DNA of 64,000 bases from a virus: IMG/VR virus record IMGVR_UViG_3300044641_010328, positions 26,979 through 90,978 of that record, one strand, 5' to 3'. This document shows, piece by piece, positions 30,841 through 39,392 of the stretch (position 1 is the stretch's first letter; every line of letters starts with the position of its first letter). Made by a program: the position numbers and the translations under genes. The notes under the pieces are model-generated. The model was not told the origin of the DNA. It searched no databases and was given only the letters and a program-made list of their open reading frames with translations.

Positions 30841-31473
30841 TCAATAGCCAAATGCTTCAATTGTGTCTCGGAATGGGTTTCCTGGAATTTCTTTGACCTG
30901 ACTTAGCATGTCCTCTGCAAGCCAGCAAATCTCTCTCTGTGCATCTGGCTTCAATCGAAGCCCAAGAAAATGCGAGAATGATCGCCAGTTGAACATAACG
31001 TCCATTGTGATCTGATTTCCATATGGAAGGTAGAAACGTGCAGATTCCTTTGCTCGCTTCCTGCTCATTCCGCCATCAACAAGGCGCCTGAGTGTGTCAT
31101 GATATCGCATGATTGCGTCTTCCATGAAGGCAATGTACCGAGACTGCTCTTCCAGGGGCCAATCTTTGGGAAGATAGTACTTGTCATCCTTCAGCTCCTT
31201 GTACCTCGCTGACTCAGCATTGATTGAGACGCCAATTCTATGCTTTAGTAGCTGAATGTGCGTTGCACAGTCGACAGTTGCGAGAAAGTGCAAAGAGCTT
31301 TTCTCAAATGGCGTCTCGTGACCATTTTCAGCCAGCATCCTTAGAAGCGCCGGAATTCTTTCATGCTTTTCAGGTGTAAGATCTCGGCTTGTGCTTGTCC
31401 ACGCTGATAGCGCATGAACATCATCGCCGCCGTACCACCCGACTAGCTCAACCTTGTTTTCTTGAAATGACAC
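30841..31473 (-). CDS. thyX: FAD-dependent thymidylate synthase ThyX
   Basis: Makes dTMP from dUMP with methylene-tetrahydrofolate and FADH2. The ThyX motif reads KHRIGVSINAESARY (77-91), matching RHRxxSxNExSxRY apart from the first Arg, which is Lys. The helical C-terminus RAKESARFYLPYGNQITMDV contains the substrate-binding R and YG/N residues. The length of 210 residues is normal. The gene is followed by the WXXGXW protein and preceded with overlap by the DUF2061 gene. The phage carries no complete ThyA in this window, only a TS-like domain at 14187-15059. Confidence 0.95.
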   Translation of the reverse strand: MSFQENKVELVGWYGGDDVHALSAWTSTSRDLTPEKHERIPALLRMLAENGHETPFEKSSLHFLATVDCATHIQLLKHRIGVSINAESARYKELKDDKYYLPKDWPLEEQSRYIAFMEDAIMRYHDTLRRLVDGGMSRKRAKESARFYLPYGNQITMDVMFNWRSFSHFLGLRLKPDAQREICWLAEDMLSQVKEIPGNPFRDTIEAFGY

Positions 31474-31678
31474 TTCTAATCCTCTCTCTAATGTTTTTAT
31501 CCCAGATTAGCTCAAAGATCCATTGCAAAAACGTGAGTGACAAACCTGACACAAGCACCATGGTTGAAGAAACCAAAATGTCGCCGGTAAACAGATAAGT
31601 CACCCATGTTCCAAATAGCATTGAGAATGCACGCCACACAGCTGTCTTGATGAGGAGCTCAATACTATTTGAATCCAT
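31448..31678 (-). CDS. DUF2061-like membrane protein (76 aa)
   Basis: The 76-residue product starting MDSNSIELLIKTAVWRAFS has two membrane-spanning segments (about 12-30 and 35-55) and ends with a basic cytoplasmic tail. The pattern KT-x-WR ... TYLFTGD ... FELIWDKN resembles DUF2061, a small membrane family of unknown role. The ATG at 31678 overlaps the glutamine synthetase stop as TGATG, which decides the start over a longer upstream frame. Confidence 0.7.
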   Translation of the reverse strand: MDSNSIELLIKTAVWRAFSMLFGTWVTYLFTGDILVSSTMVLVSGLSLTFLQWIFELIWDKNIRERIRSVISRKQG

Positions 31679-32694
31679 CAAGATGCTTCCAGGAGCAGCC
31701 TTGTCACTGTGTAAGGATCCATGTTGGCACATGGACGTCTATCTTCGAAATATCCGCATCCTGCCTTTGAAACGTGAAGCGGGATTCTAATAGAAGCACC
31801 TCGATCGGAAACACCGCACCTAAATTCCTTGTAAGAGCATGTCTCGTGTTGTCCTGTTAGGCGCTGCTCAATTCCGTGGCCATAATACGGAATATAGTCG
31901 TCATGCAATCGCCGGAGTATGCTTAGAATTCGATCGATCTCTGCCATTCCTCCTTCCTCATCGCGCGTTGCGGCTGTTGACCAGTTTGTGTGAGCGCCTG
32001 CTCCATTGAGCTCGCGAACAGGCTTTGGATCTAGCTTGGCATTTATTCCGTAGTCCTCTCCTATCCGGTAGAGGAGCCACCTTGCAAGCCACAGATGGTC
32101 AGACACGACAACGGGATCACCTGTTCCAATCTGGAACTCCCATTGACCAGGCATAACCTCAGCATTGACACCGCAAATCATGAGCTCAGCATCCATGCAG
32201 GCTTTCATGTGCGCCTCTACGAGATCTCTTCCGCACACCTCGTCAGCGCCTACACCGCAGTAGTAGGGCCCCTGCTGTGGTGGGTAACCTCCCGTAGGCC
32301 ATCCTAGTGGAGTTCCACCTCTAAAAAGTGTATACTCCTGTTCAATTCCGCATAATGGAATCTTTGATCCCTTTCGCTCCATTAGCCTGACCAGGTGATG
32401 TCGTGTGTTAGTTCGATGGGGAGTTCCGTCTGCATTGTAGACTTCACACAGAACTAGAATTGCAGGCCTTTCCTTTGATCGAATTGGATCCTTACAGAAT
32501 GAGACAGGAAATAGAATGCAATCACTCTTGTCACCGGGAGCCTGTCCTGTCGATGATCCATCAAATGTCCACTGTGGAACATCAGATATTGATAGCTTTT
32601 CTCCTGAAAATGGAAAAATCTTGGTCTTGCTTCTTAGCTTGGACGTGGGTGTAGTCCCGTCTATCCAGATGTACTCTGCGATTATGTTTACCAT
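31678..32694 (-). CDS. glnII: glutamine synthetase, GSII (eukaryotic/rhizobial) type
   Basis: Catalyses ATP-dependent amidation of glutamate. The 338-residue length and motifs are those of GSII: WTFDGSSTGQAPGDKSD, GIEQEYTLF, CGVNAEVMPGQWEFQIG, RELNGAGAHTNWST, CSYKEFRCGVSDRGASIRIP and the final FEDRRPCANMDPYTV. Metal and glutamate-binding Glu residues are all present, so it should be active. GSII is found in rhizobia, some actinomycetes and eukaryotes, and is rarely reported in phages. It could raise glutamine supply for nucleotide synthesis. It is coupled to the DUF2061 gene (TGATG) and follows the ClpP gene by 7 bases, inside the phage gene order, so it is not a contaminant. Confidence 0.97.
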   Translation of the reverse strand: MVNIIAEYIWIDGTTPTSKLRSKTKIFPFSGEKLSISDVPQWTFDGSSTGQAPGDKSDCILFPVSFCKDPIRSKERPAILVLCEVYNADGTPHRTNTRHHLVRLMERKGSKIPLCGIEQEYTLFRGGTPLGWPTGGYPPQQGPYYCGVGADEVCGRDLVEAHMKACMDAELMICGVNAEVMPGQWEFQIGTGDPVVVSDHLWLARWLLYRIGEDYGINAKLDPKPVRELNGAGAHTNWSTAATRDEEGGMAEIDRILSILRRLHDDYIPYYGHGIEQRLTGQHETCSYKEFRCGVSDRGASIRIPLHVSKAGCGYFEDRRPCANMDPYTVTRLLLEAS

Positions 32695-32701
32695 TTTTCA
32701 C

Positions 32702-33304
32702 CTATTCAAACTTGTACTTCACATCAACATTGATCTTCATGTCTGGAAGTCGAACATGATTTGCTAGACCGTGACTTAGCGCTTCATTTGCATCAAGATA
32801 CCAGTCAGCATGGCTCTTTTCATGAATAATGTTGAGGAAATATTCGGGCTCCTTTCCGCAGTTGGCTGCCATCATTCGATATACTTTCTGATTTAGGCGC
32901 TCTGCCTCCTTTGAGTCAGCCTTGATATCCTCAATCTTTCCAATGGCGCCAGATGAAACATCGTGAATCATGATGGTGGCATCGGGATCCATAAACCTAT
33001 ATCCCTGTGTCCCAAAGGAAAACAGGATAGCGCCACAGCTCATTGCCTTGCCTTCAACAATTGTTGCAACAGCTGTCCGGGACGACTTGATATTCCCAAT
33101 CATTGACATGAGAGAATAGACCTGGCCGCCATAAGAATCAATGATGATTGGAATGACAGGCTGACCTGTTGACTGTGCCAAGGACATCTGCTGTGCAAAT
33201 TCCTTGGCGGAGTCTTCATCGAACTTATTGACCCGAATTACAACAGGGCTGGATCGAAGCTCAATTTCCTTGACGAGGGGAGACACACACGTGATTATGT
33301 TCAT
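32702..33304 (-). CDS. clpP: ClpP-like serine protease
   Basis: A 200-residue ClpP-family serine protease. The catalytic triad can be read: S89 in EGKAMSCGAILF, H114 in TIMIHDVSSG, D171 in WYLDANEALSHGLAN. The substrate-groove Gly-rich loop IIDSYGGQVYSLMSM is also present. Substitutions around the Ser (MSCG for ASMG) show that it is a divergent phage version. It may assist prohead processing or act with a host ATPase to change host protein turnover. No Clp ATPase is seen here. It lies between the class II RNR and glutamine synthetase genes. Confidence 0.9.
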   Translation of the reverse strand: MNIITCVSPLVKEIELRSSPVVIRVNKFDEDSAKEFAQQMSLAQSTGQPVIPIIIDSYGGQVYSLMSMIGNIKSSRTAVATIVEGKAMSCGAILFSFGTQGYRFMDPDATIMIHDVSSGAIGKIEDIKADSKEAERLNQKVYRMMAANCGKEPEYFLNIIHEKSHADWYLDANEALSHGLANHVRLPDMKINVDVKYKFE

Positions 33305-33339
33305 GGATACAAAGATACCACGTGTGTGGCTGTTTTATC

Positions 33340-35826
33340 CTACCCGCACTTGGAGTATGAGCAATTCTTGCAAGAAAGGCATCCTTCCTGGTACACGAGC
33401 TCGGTATTTCCACATTGCGGACAGCCTTTCTCTGAGGATGCTGTTCCATCCTTGATGTAACCCTTTAGAACCCGGGCAATGACCCGAGCAAAGGAGAACA
33501 TGTCGCTGCTCTTGTCCTTCTGTAGCTGCTCAACAACGTAATGAAGAGGAACCTCATGGCGTAGAGCAAGAGATACAGTCCGAGAAAAAGCGCCTTGTGT
33601 TGGATTATTGAAGAGGTTGATGATGTCCTTGAAAACAAGATTTTCATCATCTCCAACAGGAACATGAAGATTGTACGTTGTTATTCCGTCACGCTTCCCG
33701 TTCTTTATGAGCATGCCTGACTTGTACTTCTTTGGGATTTCAATATTCTCAGGAATCCCGCAGAATACCTCGTAAGGCTTTCCGTCGTTGAGCCCTACAA
33801 GAACAAGCCAGGATTCAGAGATATCTCCGTTCCTAACATTGGCACGGTGAATATCGCACGGCAATGACTTTGAACGCTTTGGAATAAGCCTGCCGTCTTC
33901 CGGCTTCTTCTCCTTCTTTGGCTCATCAGCAGCTACAAGAACTCCTGTTCGACATCCGTCCCTGTATACCGTGAACCCCTTGCAACCGGACTTCCACGCC
34001 TGAAGGTAGACATCGTTGACTGTCTCACGAGTCGCAGAGTTCGGGAGGTTGCAGGTCTTGGAGATCGAGTGATCGATCCACTCCTGCGCAACTGCCTGGA
34101 TCTCTACGGACTTCATCCAGTCGATGTCATTGGCAGTTCCGCCCCAGTATGGGCTCTCCTTCGGGTCAGTCTTGCCTGTGACGTCCATCCACTTCTTGAA
34201 CCAGTGGTGATAGACCGTGTACTCCTGCCACTTGTCTCCCAAGGGATCCACGAAGTCAACTCTGGATGTGAGGTCGCCCTGCGTGATCTTGCGGCGGCGC
34301 TTGTAGGAGAGGAGGAAGGCGGGCTCGATGCCGGATGTCGTACGGGTAAGACAAGAGACAGAACCGACCGGAGCGGTGGTGGTGAGGGCGATGTTACGAC
34401 GACCTGTTTCCTTCCACATCTTGGTGTAATCACCATTGCAAGAGGTGATCACCTTCTTCAGGTAGACGTGGTCCTTCTCCTTCTCGTAGTCCCACACAGG
34501 GAATGCTCCGCGCTCTTTCGCCATGATGAGAGAGGATCGGTGAGCACCAACTGCGAGCGCCTTATAGATCTCTCTGGTGATGTCGATGGAACAGTTATCA
34601 CCATAGCGTGCATTGAGAGCCGCGATTGCATCTCCAAGCCCTGTCACTCCGAGGCCTGTGCGACGACCGTTAGTCCCTGCAGCTCGAATCTTTTCCCACA
34701 AGTCCCGCTCGATCTGCTTCACATGCTTTGGCTGTGGATCTTTCTCAATCTTCTCAAGAATGCGATCAACGCACTCAACTTCAAGATCGACAAGGTCATC
34801 CATCAGCCGCTGCGCCTTCATCACGACTGTGTTGAAACGATCGAAGTCAAAACGAGCATTATCAGTGAAGGGATCCTTCACGAAAGAAGTGAGATTGACG
34901 ACCATGAGACGACATGAATCGTATGGACTGAGGGGAATCTCACCGCAAGGGTTCGTGGAGATTGTCTTGTAACCGACATCGCGGTAGCAATCGACGATAC
35001 CATGATTGACCACTGTATCCCAAAAGAGGGCACCGGGTTCTGCAGAGGCCCAAGCAGCATCGACGAACTTGTCCCATACCTGCTTCGCGTCGATCATCTT
35101 CACAATTTCAGCGTCTTCTGGGTGAGCCTCGACTGGCCACCGAAGGCAGAAGCCAACGTTGCTCTCGACCGCCTGCATGAATTCGTCGGTGAACCGGATC
35201 GAGATGTTGGCACCTGTGACCTTCTTCAGGTCGCGCTTGATGTCGATGAATGTCTCGATCTCCGGGTGGCGACAGTCAATGGTGAGCATGAGTGCGCCAC
35301 GACGTCCACCCTGCGCCACCTCGCGCGTGGAATTGGAGAACCTCTCCATGAAAACACCAATACCGTCCGTGGTCCGAGCAGCATTGGACGTAGGCTGCCC
35401 CTTCGGGCGTATGGTTGAGATGTCAAACCCGACCCCTCCGCGCCGCTTCATGATCTGGACCTGCTCCTGATCTGTGAAGAGAATACCTGCGTAGCTATCA
35501 TGGGGCTGGTCAACCACAAAGCAGTTTGAGAGAGACTGCAGCTGATGTGGATTTCCGATTCCTGACATCGGTGACCCCTGCGGAACTACATCAGCAAAGT
35601 TCTTGAGCAGGCTGTAAATTTCTTCCTCGCTCATCGGATTTGGATACTTTGCCTCAATTCTTGCAAACTCGCTTGCAAGACGACGGTGCATCATGTCAGG
35701 GTTTGTTTCTAAAAGATGATCACCATCCCTTAGAGCGTATTTCATAAAAACATCGGGTGCTAGCTCATCACCTTCGAAGTACTCGTTTGTCTCTCGAAGG
35801 GCCCGATCTTTGACTGACTCAGACAT
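33340..35826 (-). CDS. nrdJ: class II (B12-dependent) ribonucleotide reductase
   Basis: Reduces ribonucleotides to deoxyribonucleotides using adenosylcobalamin. The 828-residue protein contains SLSNCFVV (C102, redox Cys), RGGVGFDISTIRPKG, the active-site loop STNPCGEIPLS, TGRRNIALTTTAPVGSVSCL and a C-terminal zinc-ribbon-like thioredoxin-accepting tail CPQCG...CLSCKNC. There is no NrdB-type radical subunit nearby, as expected for class II. A perfect TATAAT lies about 20 bases upstream of the ATG. Class II RNR is common in phages of marine alphaproteobacteria. The enzyme needs cobalamin from the host. Confidence 0.97.
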   Translation of the reverse strand: MSESVKDRALRETNEYFEGDELAPDVFMKYALRDGDHLLETNPDMMHRRLASEFARIEAKYPNPMSEEEIYSLLKNFADVVPQGSPMSGIGNPHQLQSLSNCFVVDQPHDSYAGILFTDQEQVQIMKRRGGVGFDISTIRPKGQPTSNAARTTDGIGVFMERFSNSTREVAQGGRRGALMLTIDCRHPEIETFIDIKRDLKKVTGANISIRFTDEFMQAVESNVGFCLRWPVEAHPEDAEIVKMIDAKQVWDKFVDAAWASAEPGALFWDTVVNHGIVDCYRDVGYKTISTNPCGEIPLSPYDSCRLMVVNLTSFVKDPFTDNARFDFDRFNTVVMKAQRLMDDLVDLEVECVDRILEKIEKDPQPKHVKQIERDLWEKIRAAGTNGRRTGLGVTGLGDAIAALNARYGDNCSIDITREIYKALAVGAHRSSLIMAKERGAFPVWDYEKEKDHVYLKKVITSCNGDYTKMWKETGRRNIALTTTAPVGSVSCLTRTTSGIEPAFLLSYKRRRKITQGDLTSRVDFVDPLGDKWQEYTVYHHWFKKWMDVTGKTDPKESPYWGGTANDIDWMKSVEIQAVAQEWIDHSISKTCNLPNSATRETVNDVYLQAWKSGCKGFTVYRDGCRTGVLVAADEPKKEKKPEDGRLIPKRSKSLPCDIHRANVRNGDISESWLVLVGLNDGKPYEVFCGIPENIEIPKKYKSGMLIKNGKRDGITTYNLHVPVGDDENLVFKDIINLFNNPTQGAFSRTVSLALRHEVPLHYVVEQLQKDKSSDMFSFARVIARVLKGYIKDGTASSEKGCPQCGNTELVYQEGCLSCKNCSYSKCG

Positions 35827-35845
35827 TTACAGCTCCTTGGGAATC

Positions 35846-35851
35846 ATTATA
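35846..35851 (-). promoter_or_regulatory. candidate sigma70-type -10 element for nrdJ (TATAAT)
   Basis: The minus strand reads CGGGTATAATGATT in the 31-base gap between the helicase stop and nrdJ start, with AGGAG just before the nrdJ ATG. There is no good -35. A promoter here could express RNR and the metabolic genes downstream. Confidence 0.45.
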
Positions 35852-35857
35852 CCCGAA

Positions 35858-37225
35858 CTACTTACCGTTAATCTCTTTCCACTTCTCTTTAAGAAGAGTT
35901 TTCATTGATGTTCCATCTGCCTTAACCACGTCGTTGAGTGACATCTCATCCGCGTTGAGCAGCGTGAACTTTGACATGGAAGTATCTATCTGCATGGGAA
36001 ACAACATTCCGTCACGGCCTGCTCGATTCTTGGCAACAAAGATGCGACCAGTACCGGTTGATTTTTCATTTGGCTTTCGAGAGATGGAAAGAACAACGTC
36101 AGCAACCATCGCTTTGCCATATGCTTCAGACATGTTTTCGAGACCGACGATGTCTGCGTTAGAGGCGTCTCGATTTGCCTGTGATGCAGTCCAGATTGGA
36201 ATGCTCATCTCCATGGACATGTTTCGAAGCTCTTCATAGACAAGCTTTAGCTCATGTCGTAGAGAATCAAAGCTCCTAGATGACTTCATGATATCTGCAT
36301 AGTCAATGATCACAACACTCGGTACAAATCCCTTGAGAAGAAGCTTTTCTATATGATTACGCAGAGTCTGAACTGACGGAGTACCAGTAGGATACTCCTT
36401 AATAATAAGCCTTCCGAGTTGCGTATCCTTGTAGAAGTCAAGCACCTCTTGCTTGCGATCGATCACTTCATTGCTTGGAATGCTGCAGAGGTTAGAATCA
36501 TATCGAAGTCCGACTGCGGACTCTGTGAGCTCAAAGGTGTAATGCACCACATTCTTGCCGACTCGCAAAGCTTCTGCACCCATCTGGACCAGGAAGTGAG
36601 ACTTTCCAACCCCGGTCGGTGCAACGACAACTCCGAGCTCTCCTCTTCCAAGACCACCATTCAGAATGTCAGGCGCATCGATCTGAAGCAATCCAGTCGG
36701 GCATACCTGTCTACGTGTTCTAACAAATCTTGCCTCGATGTCCTCGAAGAAGTCATGTCCGACGGATGCAGGAGTTCCGGCGGCCAGAGCATCTTTCATC
36801 AGCCCGACAACAGAGTCAAGATTATCAGTTGCGATCATCTCAACAGCCTTCTCAAGGGCCTCTTTCATCGCCTGCTTCTTGCAGAAATCAAGAGACTTAT
36901 CCTTGACATACTGCAGATCGCCAATGTTTGGATTGGTTCTGACTCGCTGTAAGAAGTCAATGATCTGATCCCGGAGGATCGTGTCCTTTCCTTCCCGCAG
37001 ATCATCCTTGATGATCGTGACAAGCAAGGGAAGTGTAGGAAAGTCCTTGTACTTCTGGTGATAAGAGAAGTAAGACTTGCAGAGATACTGCAGGTATTTG
37101 AGATCAAAGTACTCGGGAGTCATGATCTCAATCATCTGCATTGCCCAGGATCGATCAGTCAGGAATGCCTGAAAGATCTTTTCCTGAAACTGCTTGCCAT
37201 AGTGGCTAAAAAATGCTTCGCTCAT
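35858..37225 (-). CDS. replicative DNA helicase (DnaB/gp41 type)
   Basis: A hexameric helicase of 455 residues. An N-terminal helical domain (about 1-150) is followed by the RecA-like core: Walker A APTGVGKS (212-219), TFELTESAVGLRYDS, Walker B VVIIDYADIMK, the WTASQANRD motif and the arginine-finger region KNRAGRDGMLFPMQ. The size matches T4 gp41 and bacterial DnaB. The start overlaps the exonuclease stop by 4 bases. No primase or helicase loader is recognised in the window; they may lie elsewhere. Confidence 0.95.
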   Translation of the reverse strand: MSEAFFSHYGKQFQEKIFQAFLTDRSWAMQMIEIMTPEYFDLKYLQYLCKSYFSYHQKYKDFPTLPLLVTIIKDDLREGKDTILRDQIIDFLQRVRTNPNIGDLQYVKDKSLDFCKKQAMKEALEKAVEMIATDNLDSVVGLMKDALAAGTPASVGHDFFEDIEARFVRTRRQVCPTGLLQIDAPDILNGGLGRGELGVVVAPTGVGKSHFLVQMGAEALRVGKNVVHYTFELTESAVGLRYDSNLCSIPSNEVIDRKQEVLDFYKDTQLGRLIIKEYPTGTPSVQTLRNHIEKLLLKGFVPSVVIIDYADIMKSSRSFDSLRHELKLVYEELRNMSMEMSIPIWTASQANRDASNADIVGLENMSEAYGKAMVADVVLSISRKPNEKSTGTGRIFVAKNRAGRDGMLFPMQIDTSMSKFTLLNADEMSLNDVVKADGTSMKTLLKEKWKEINGK

Positions 37226-38178
37226 TCGGCACCAATGTGATTCATTGAATAGAACATGTTGTCAATGTCAAAATTTCTAATTCCAATTGATTGTGCTTCC
37301 CGCATGAATCCTATCTTATCACGCCGAGGGGCCCATTTTTCATTCGTAAACTTAATCTTTTCGATCTGTTGCGGAGGTATCGAGGATGAATCAAGGTAGA
37401 CAAGCTTCCAGTTTCGCCTGATTAGATCCTCTGATTCGCAGATCGAGTCAAAGATCTTCACCTTGCCAGTCCTTCGCTGGTCTGACAAAGAGATGAAATC
37501 ATCAACCAGCACATCTCCGGGAGCACCTAGCTCTGGAAATCTCTTTGCCAGTGTCTTGAATCCAACGCCCTGGACGCCAGGAATGTTGTCTGAGTCATCT
37601 CCGCAGACAGACTTTGCGAGTGCAAAGTTATTCGGATGTATGCTAAATTTGGATATCACCTCATCCGTGTCCACGATCTTCTTCCATGTCGGCGAGTAGA
37701 TGATTGAGTTATCACGGATGAGTTGATAGTAATCTTTGTCAGCAGACAAGATGATATGCAGACATTCCGGGTGCATATAGCGACAGATGTACGCAATAAC
37801 GTCGTCTGCTTCACAATCCTGCCCATACATCTGTACGATAGGCAGGTGATTTAGCAGCTTCACTATTGCGACAATCTGGCTATTGCGATCAGACACAGTC
37901 TGAGGAATGTCATCCTCGTAATACCTGTTTAGTTTCTCTGGTCTTCGGTGAGACTTATAGCCTGGATAGAGGGAACGTCTGCTTGCAGATCCTCCGCTTT
38001 CCCAGACGACATAGATCCGCTTGGGTCTAAATCTTGTGCTAAGAGATCGAAGCTCTCCTAAAAACCCGACAACACCACCCAGGTGATTACCGTTCACACC
38101 CATTGCTGGGTGTGCAACGAAGTGACGAGTAAAAAGGTTGAGAGCATCGACCATTAAGATCGACGCCTCTCCTTTCAT
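37222..38178 (-). CDS. 5'-3' exonuclease / RNase H-like flap nuclease (second of two)
   Basis: A FEN-family nuclease of 318 residues with D11 (VDALNLFTR), CEADDVIAYI, LSADKDYYQLI and CGDDSDNIPGVQGVGFKTLA, so the metal-binding acidic residues and the helix-two-turn-helix are intact. Size and position beside helicase, RecA and ssDNA-binding protein fit the T4 RNase H (rnh) role of Okazaki primer removal. The start overlaps the RecA stop as ATGA. The paralog at 1761-2561 is shorter and more diverged. Confidence 0.92.
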   Translation of the reverse strand: MKGEASILMVDALNLFTRHFVAHPAMGVNGNHLGGVVGFLGELRSLSTRFRPKRIYVVWESGGSASRRSLYPGYKSHRRPEKLNRYYEDDIPQTVSDRNSQIVAIVKLLNHLPIVQMYGQDCEADDVIAYICRYMHPECLHIILSADKDYYQLIRDNSIIYSPTWKKIVDTDEVISKFSIHPNNFALAKSVCGDDSDNIPGVQGVGFKTLAKRFPELGAPGDVLVDDFISLSDQRRTGKVKIFDSICESEDLIRRNWKLVYLDSSSIPPQQIEKIKFTNEKWAPRRDKIGFMREAQSIGIRNFDIDNMFYSMNHIGAE

Positions 38179-39329
38179 TCGTCTGCTGTCTCCTCAGGAT
38201 CATCAGATCCTGCGATCTCTTCTCCTGTTCGGGTCAGAACGACATCAATCAGAGATTCAAGGTATGTCTTGTAATCTGGGTTCTCTAGCAGCTCATTGAA
38301 CTCTGCCTTGTGGAACTTCTTTTCAATGATTACCTTCCCGTCAAGATCTTTGACTGAGAATGTCTTCCAGGCTGTTGCGCCCTCGACACAGACGACCTTT
38401 CCGTCGATGGTTCTCTCACCTGCATCTCGAAGTACGTCAAAGACCTCCTCGTGCTCCACAATTCCCTTTCCAAAATGAATCTGGAAATTAGCCATTCGGA
38501 AGGGAGGTGCGACCTTGTTCTTGACAGTCTTCGCTGAGACGTTGATGCCGATAATATCGCCGTTCTTGTTCTGAATCTGCTGACCTGCACCTAGCTTGAT
38601 TCGGACTGACGCGTGGAACGGGATAGCCATTCCTCCTGGTACAGTCGTTGGATCTCCGTGAAGGACACCAATCTTTGTACGCGTCTGATTTAGACAGACC
38701 ATGAGAACTGACTGATCGCCAATGACACCCGTGATCTTGCGCATACCCTTTGAGATCGCTCGGGCCTGAAGTCCGATGCTCTCCTTGTCGTAGTCTCCAA
38801 GGAGCTCAGCCTTTGGAGACGAAGCTGCGACTGAGTCCCAGATGATTGTGATCGGAACGTCTTTCTGCATCGCCTTCGCCTTGACAATCGTCTTCTCAGC
38901 AACGTCAAACACCTCCTCAGTGCAGTGTGTATCGACATAGACAAATCGCTTTGATACGTCTACTCCGAGTGCACCAAGATTCTCAACAGACGTTGCATTC
39001 TCAGTGTCGATGTACACAACGATGCCTCCCATCTTTTGAGTGGAACGAGCAATCTGTGTCGCGATGTGACTCTTTCCGATCGAGGGTGGGCCGAAGATCT
39101 CCACGATTCGACCCTCGGGCAGGCCTCCGTTGAACCTGTTTGAGACAATGTAGTCTAGAAGCGTTGAACCAGTTGAGATCCAGCGCTTGACATGCGTAGG
39201 AGACTCATCTTCGGACAGATTGTAAGCAATTCGAGATCCGTGTTCCTTGTTCAGCGATGAGATTAGCTCTGAGGTAAAATCTCCAGAAGCGTCCTCTCCC
39301 CTTCCCTTTTCCTTTGAGATTCTTGCCAT
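38175..39329 (-). CDS. RecA/UvsX-like recombinase
   Basis: A strand-exchange protein of about 384 residues. It has Walker A FGPPSIGKSH (79-89), VVYIDTENATSVENLGALG, Walker B VPITIIWDSVAA, and an L2-like region SVLMVCLNQTRTKIGVLHGD with TTVPGGMAIPFHAS. It is closer in layout to bacterial RecA than to short UvsX, with an acidic C-terminus. The ATG at 39329 is preceded by AAGGAG at good spacing and replaces a longer frame beginning at 39365. In T4 the UvsX protein acts with gp32 in recombination-dependent replication. Here the gene follows the ssDNA-binding protein gene. Confidence 0.95.
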   Translation of the reverse strand: MARISKEKGRGEDASGDFTSELISSLNKEHGSRIAYNLSEDESPTHVKRWISTGSTLLDYIVSNRFNGGLPEGRIVEIFGPPSIGKSHIATQIARSTQKMGGIVVYIDTENATSVENLGALGVDVSKRFVYVDTHCTEEVFDVAEKTIVKAKAMQKDVPITIIWDSVAASSPKAELLGDYDKESIGLQARAISKGMRKITGVIGDQSVLMVCLNQTRTKIGVLHGDPTTVPGGMAIPFHASVRIKLGAGQQIQNKNGDIIGINVSAKTVKNKVAPPFRMANFQIHFGKGIVEHEEVFDVLRDAGERTIDGKVVCVEGATAWKTFSVKDLDGKVIIEKKFHKAEFNELLENPDYKTYLESLIDVVLTRTGEEIAGSDDPEETADE

Positions 39330-39351
39330 TTTTTCTCCTTTATAAACAGTA

Positions 39352-39384
39352 CGGGCCCGGAGCATGATTTATACCCCGAGCCCG
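39352..39384 (-). terminator. hairpin between ssDNA-binding protein and RecA genes
   Basis: CGGGCTCGG (39384-39376) pairs with CCGGGCCCG (39360-39352), nine base pairs with one G-U, around a 15-base loop that contains TATAAAT (39373-39367). No T run follows, so it is a weak terminator or a 3' mRNA-stabilising element rather than a full stop. It would allow higher ssDNA-binding protein than RecA levels. Confidence 0.5.
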
Positions 39385-39392
39385 AAGAACTA

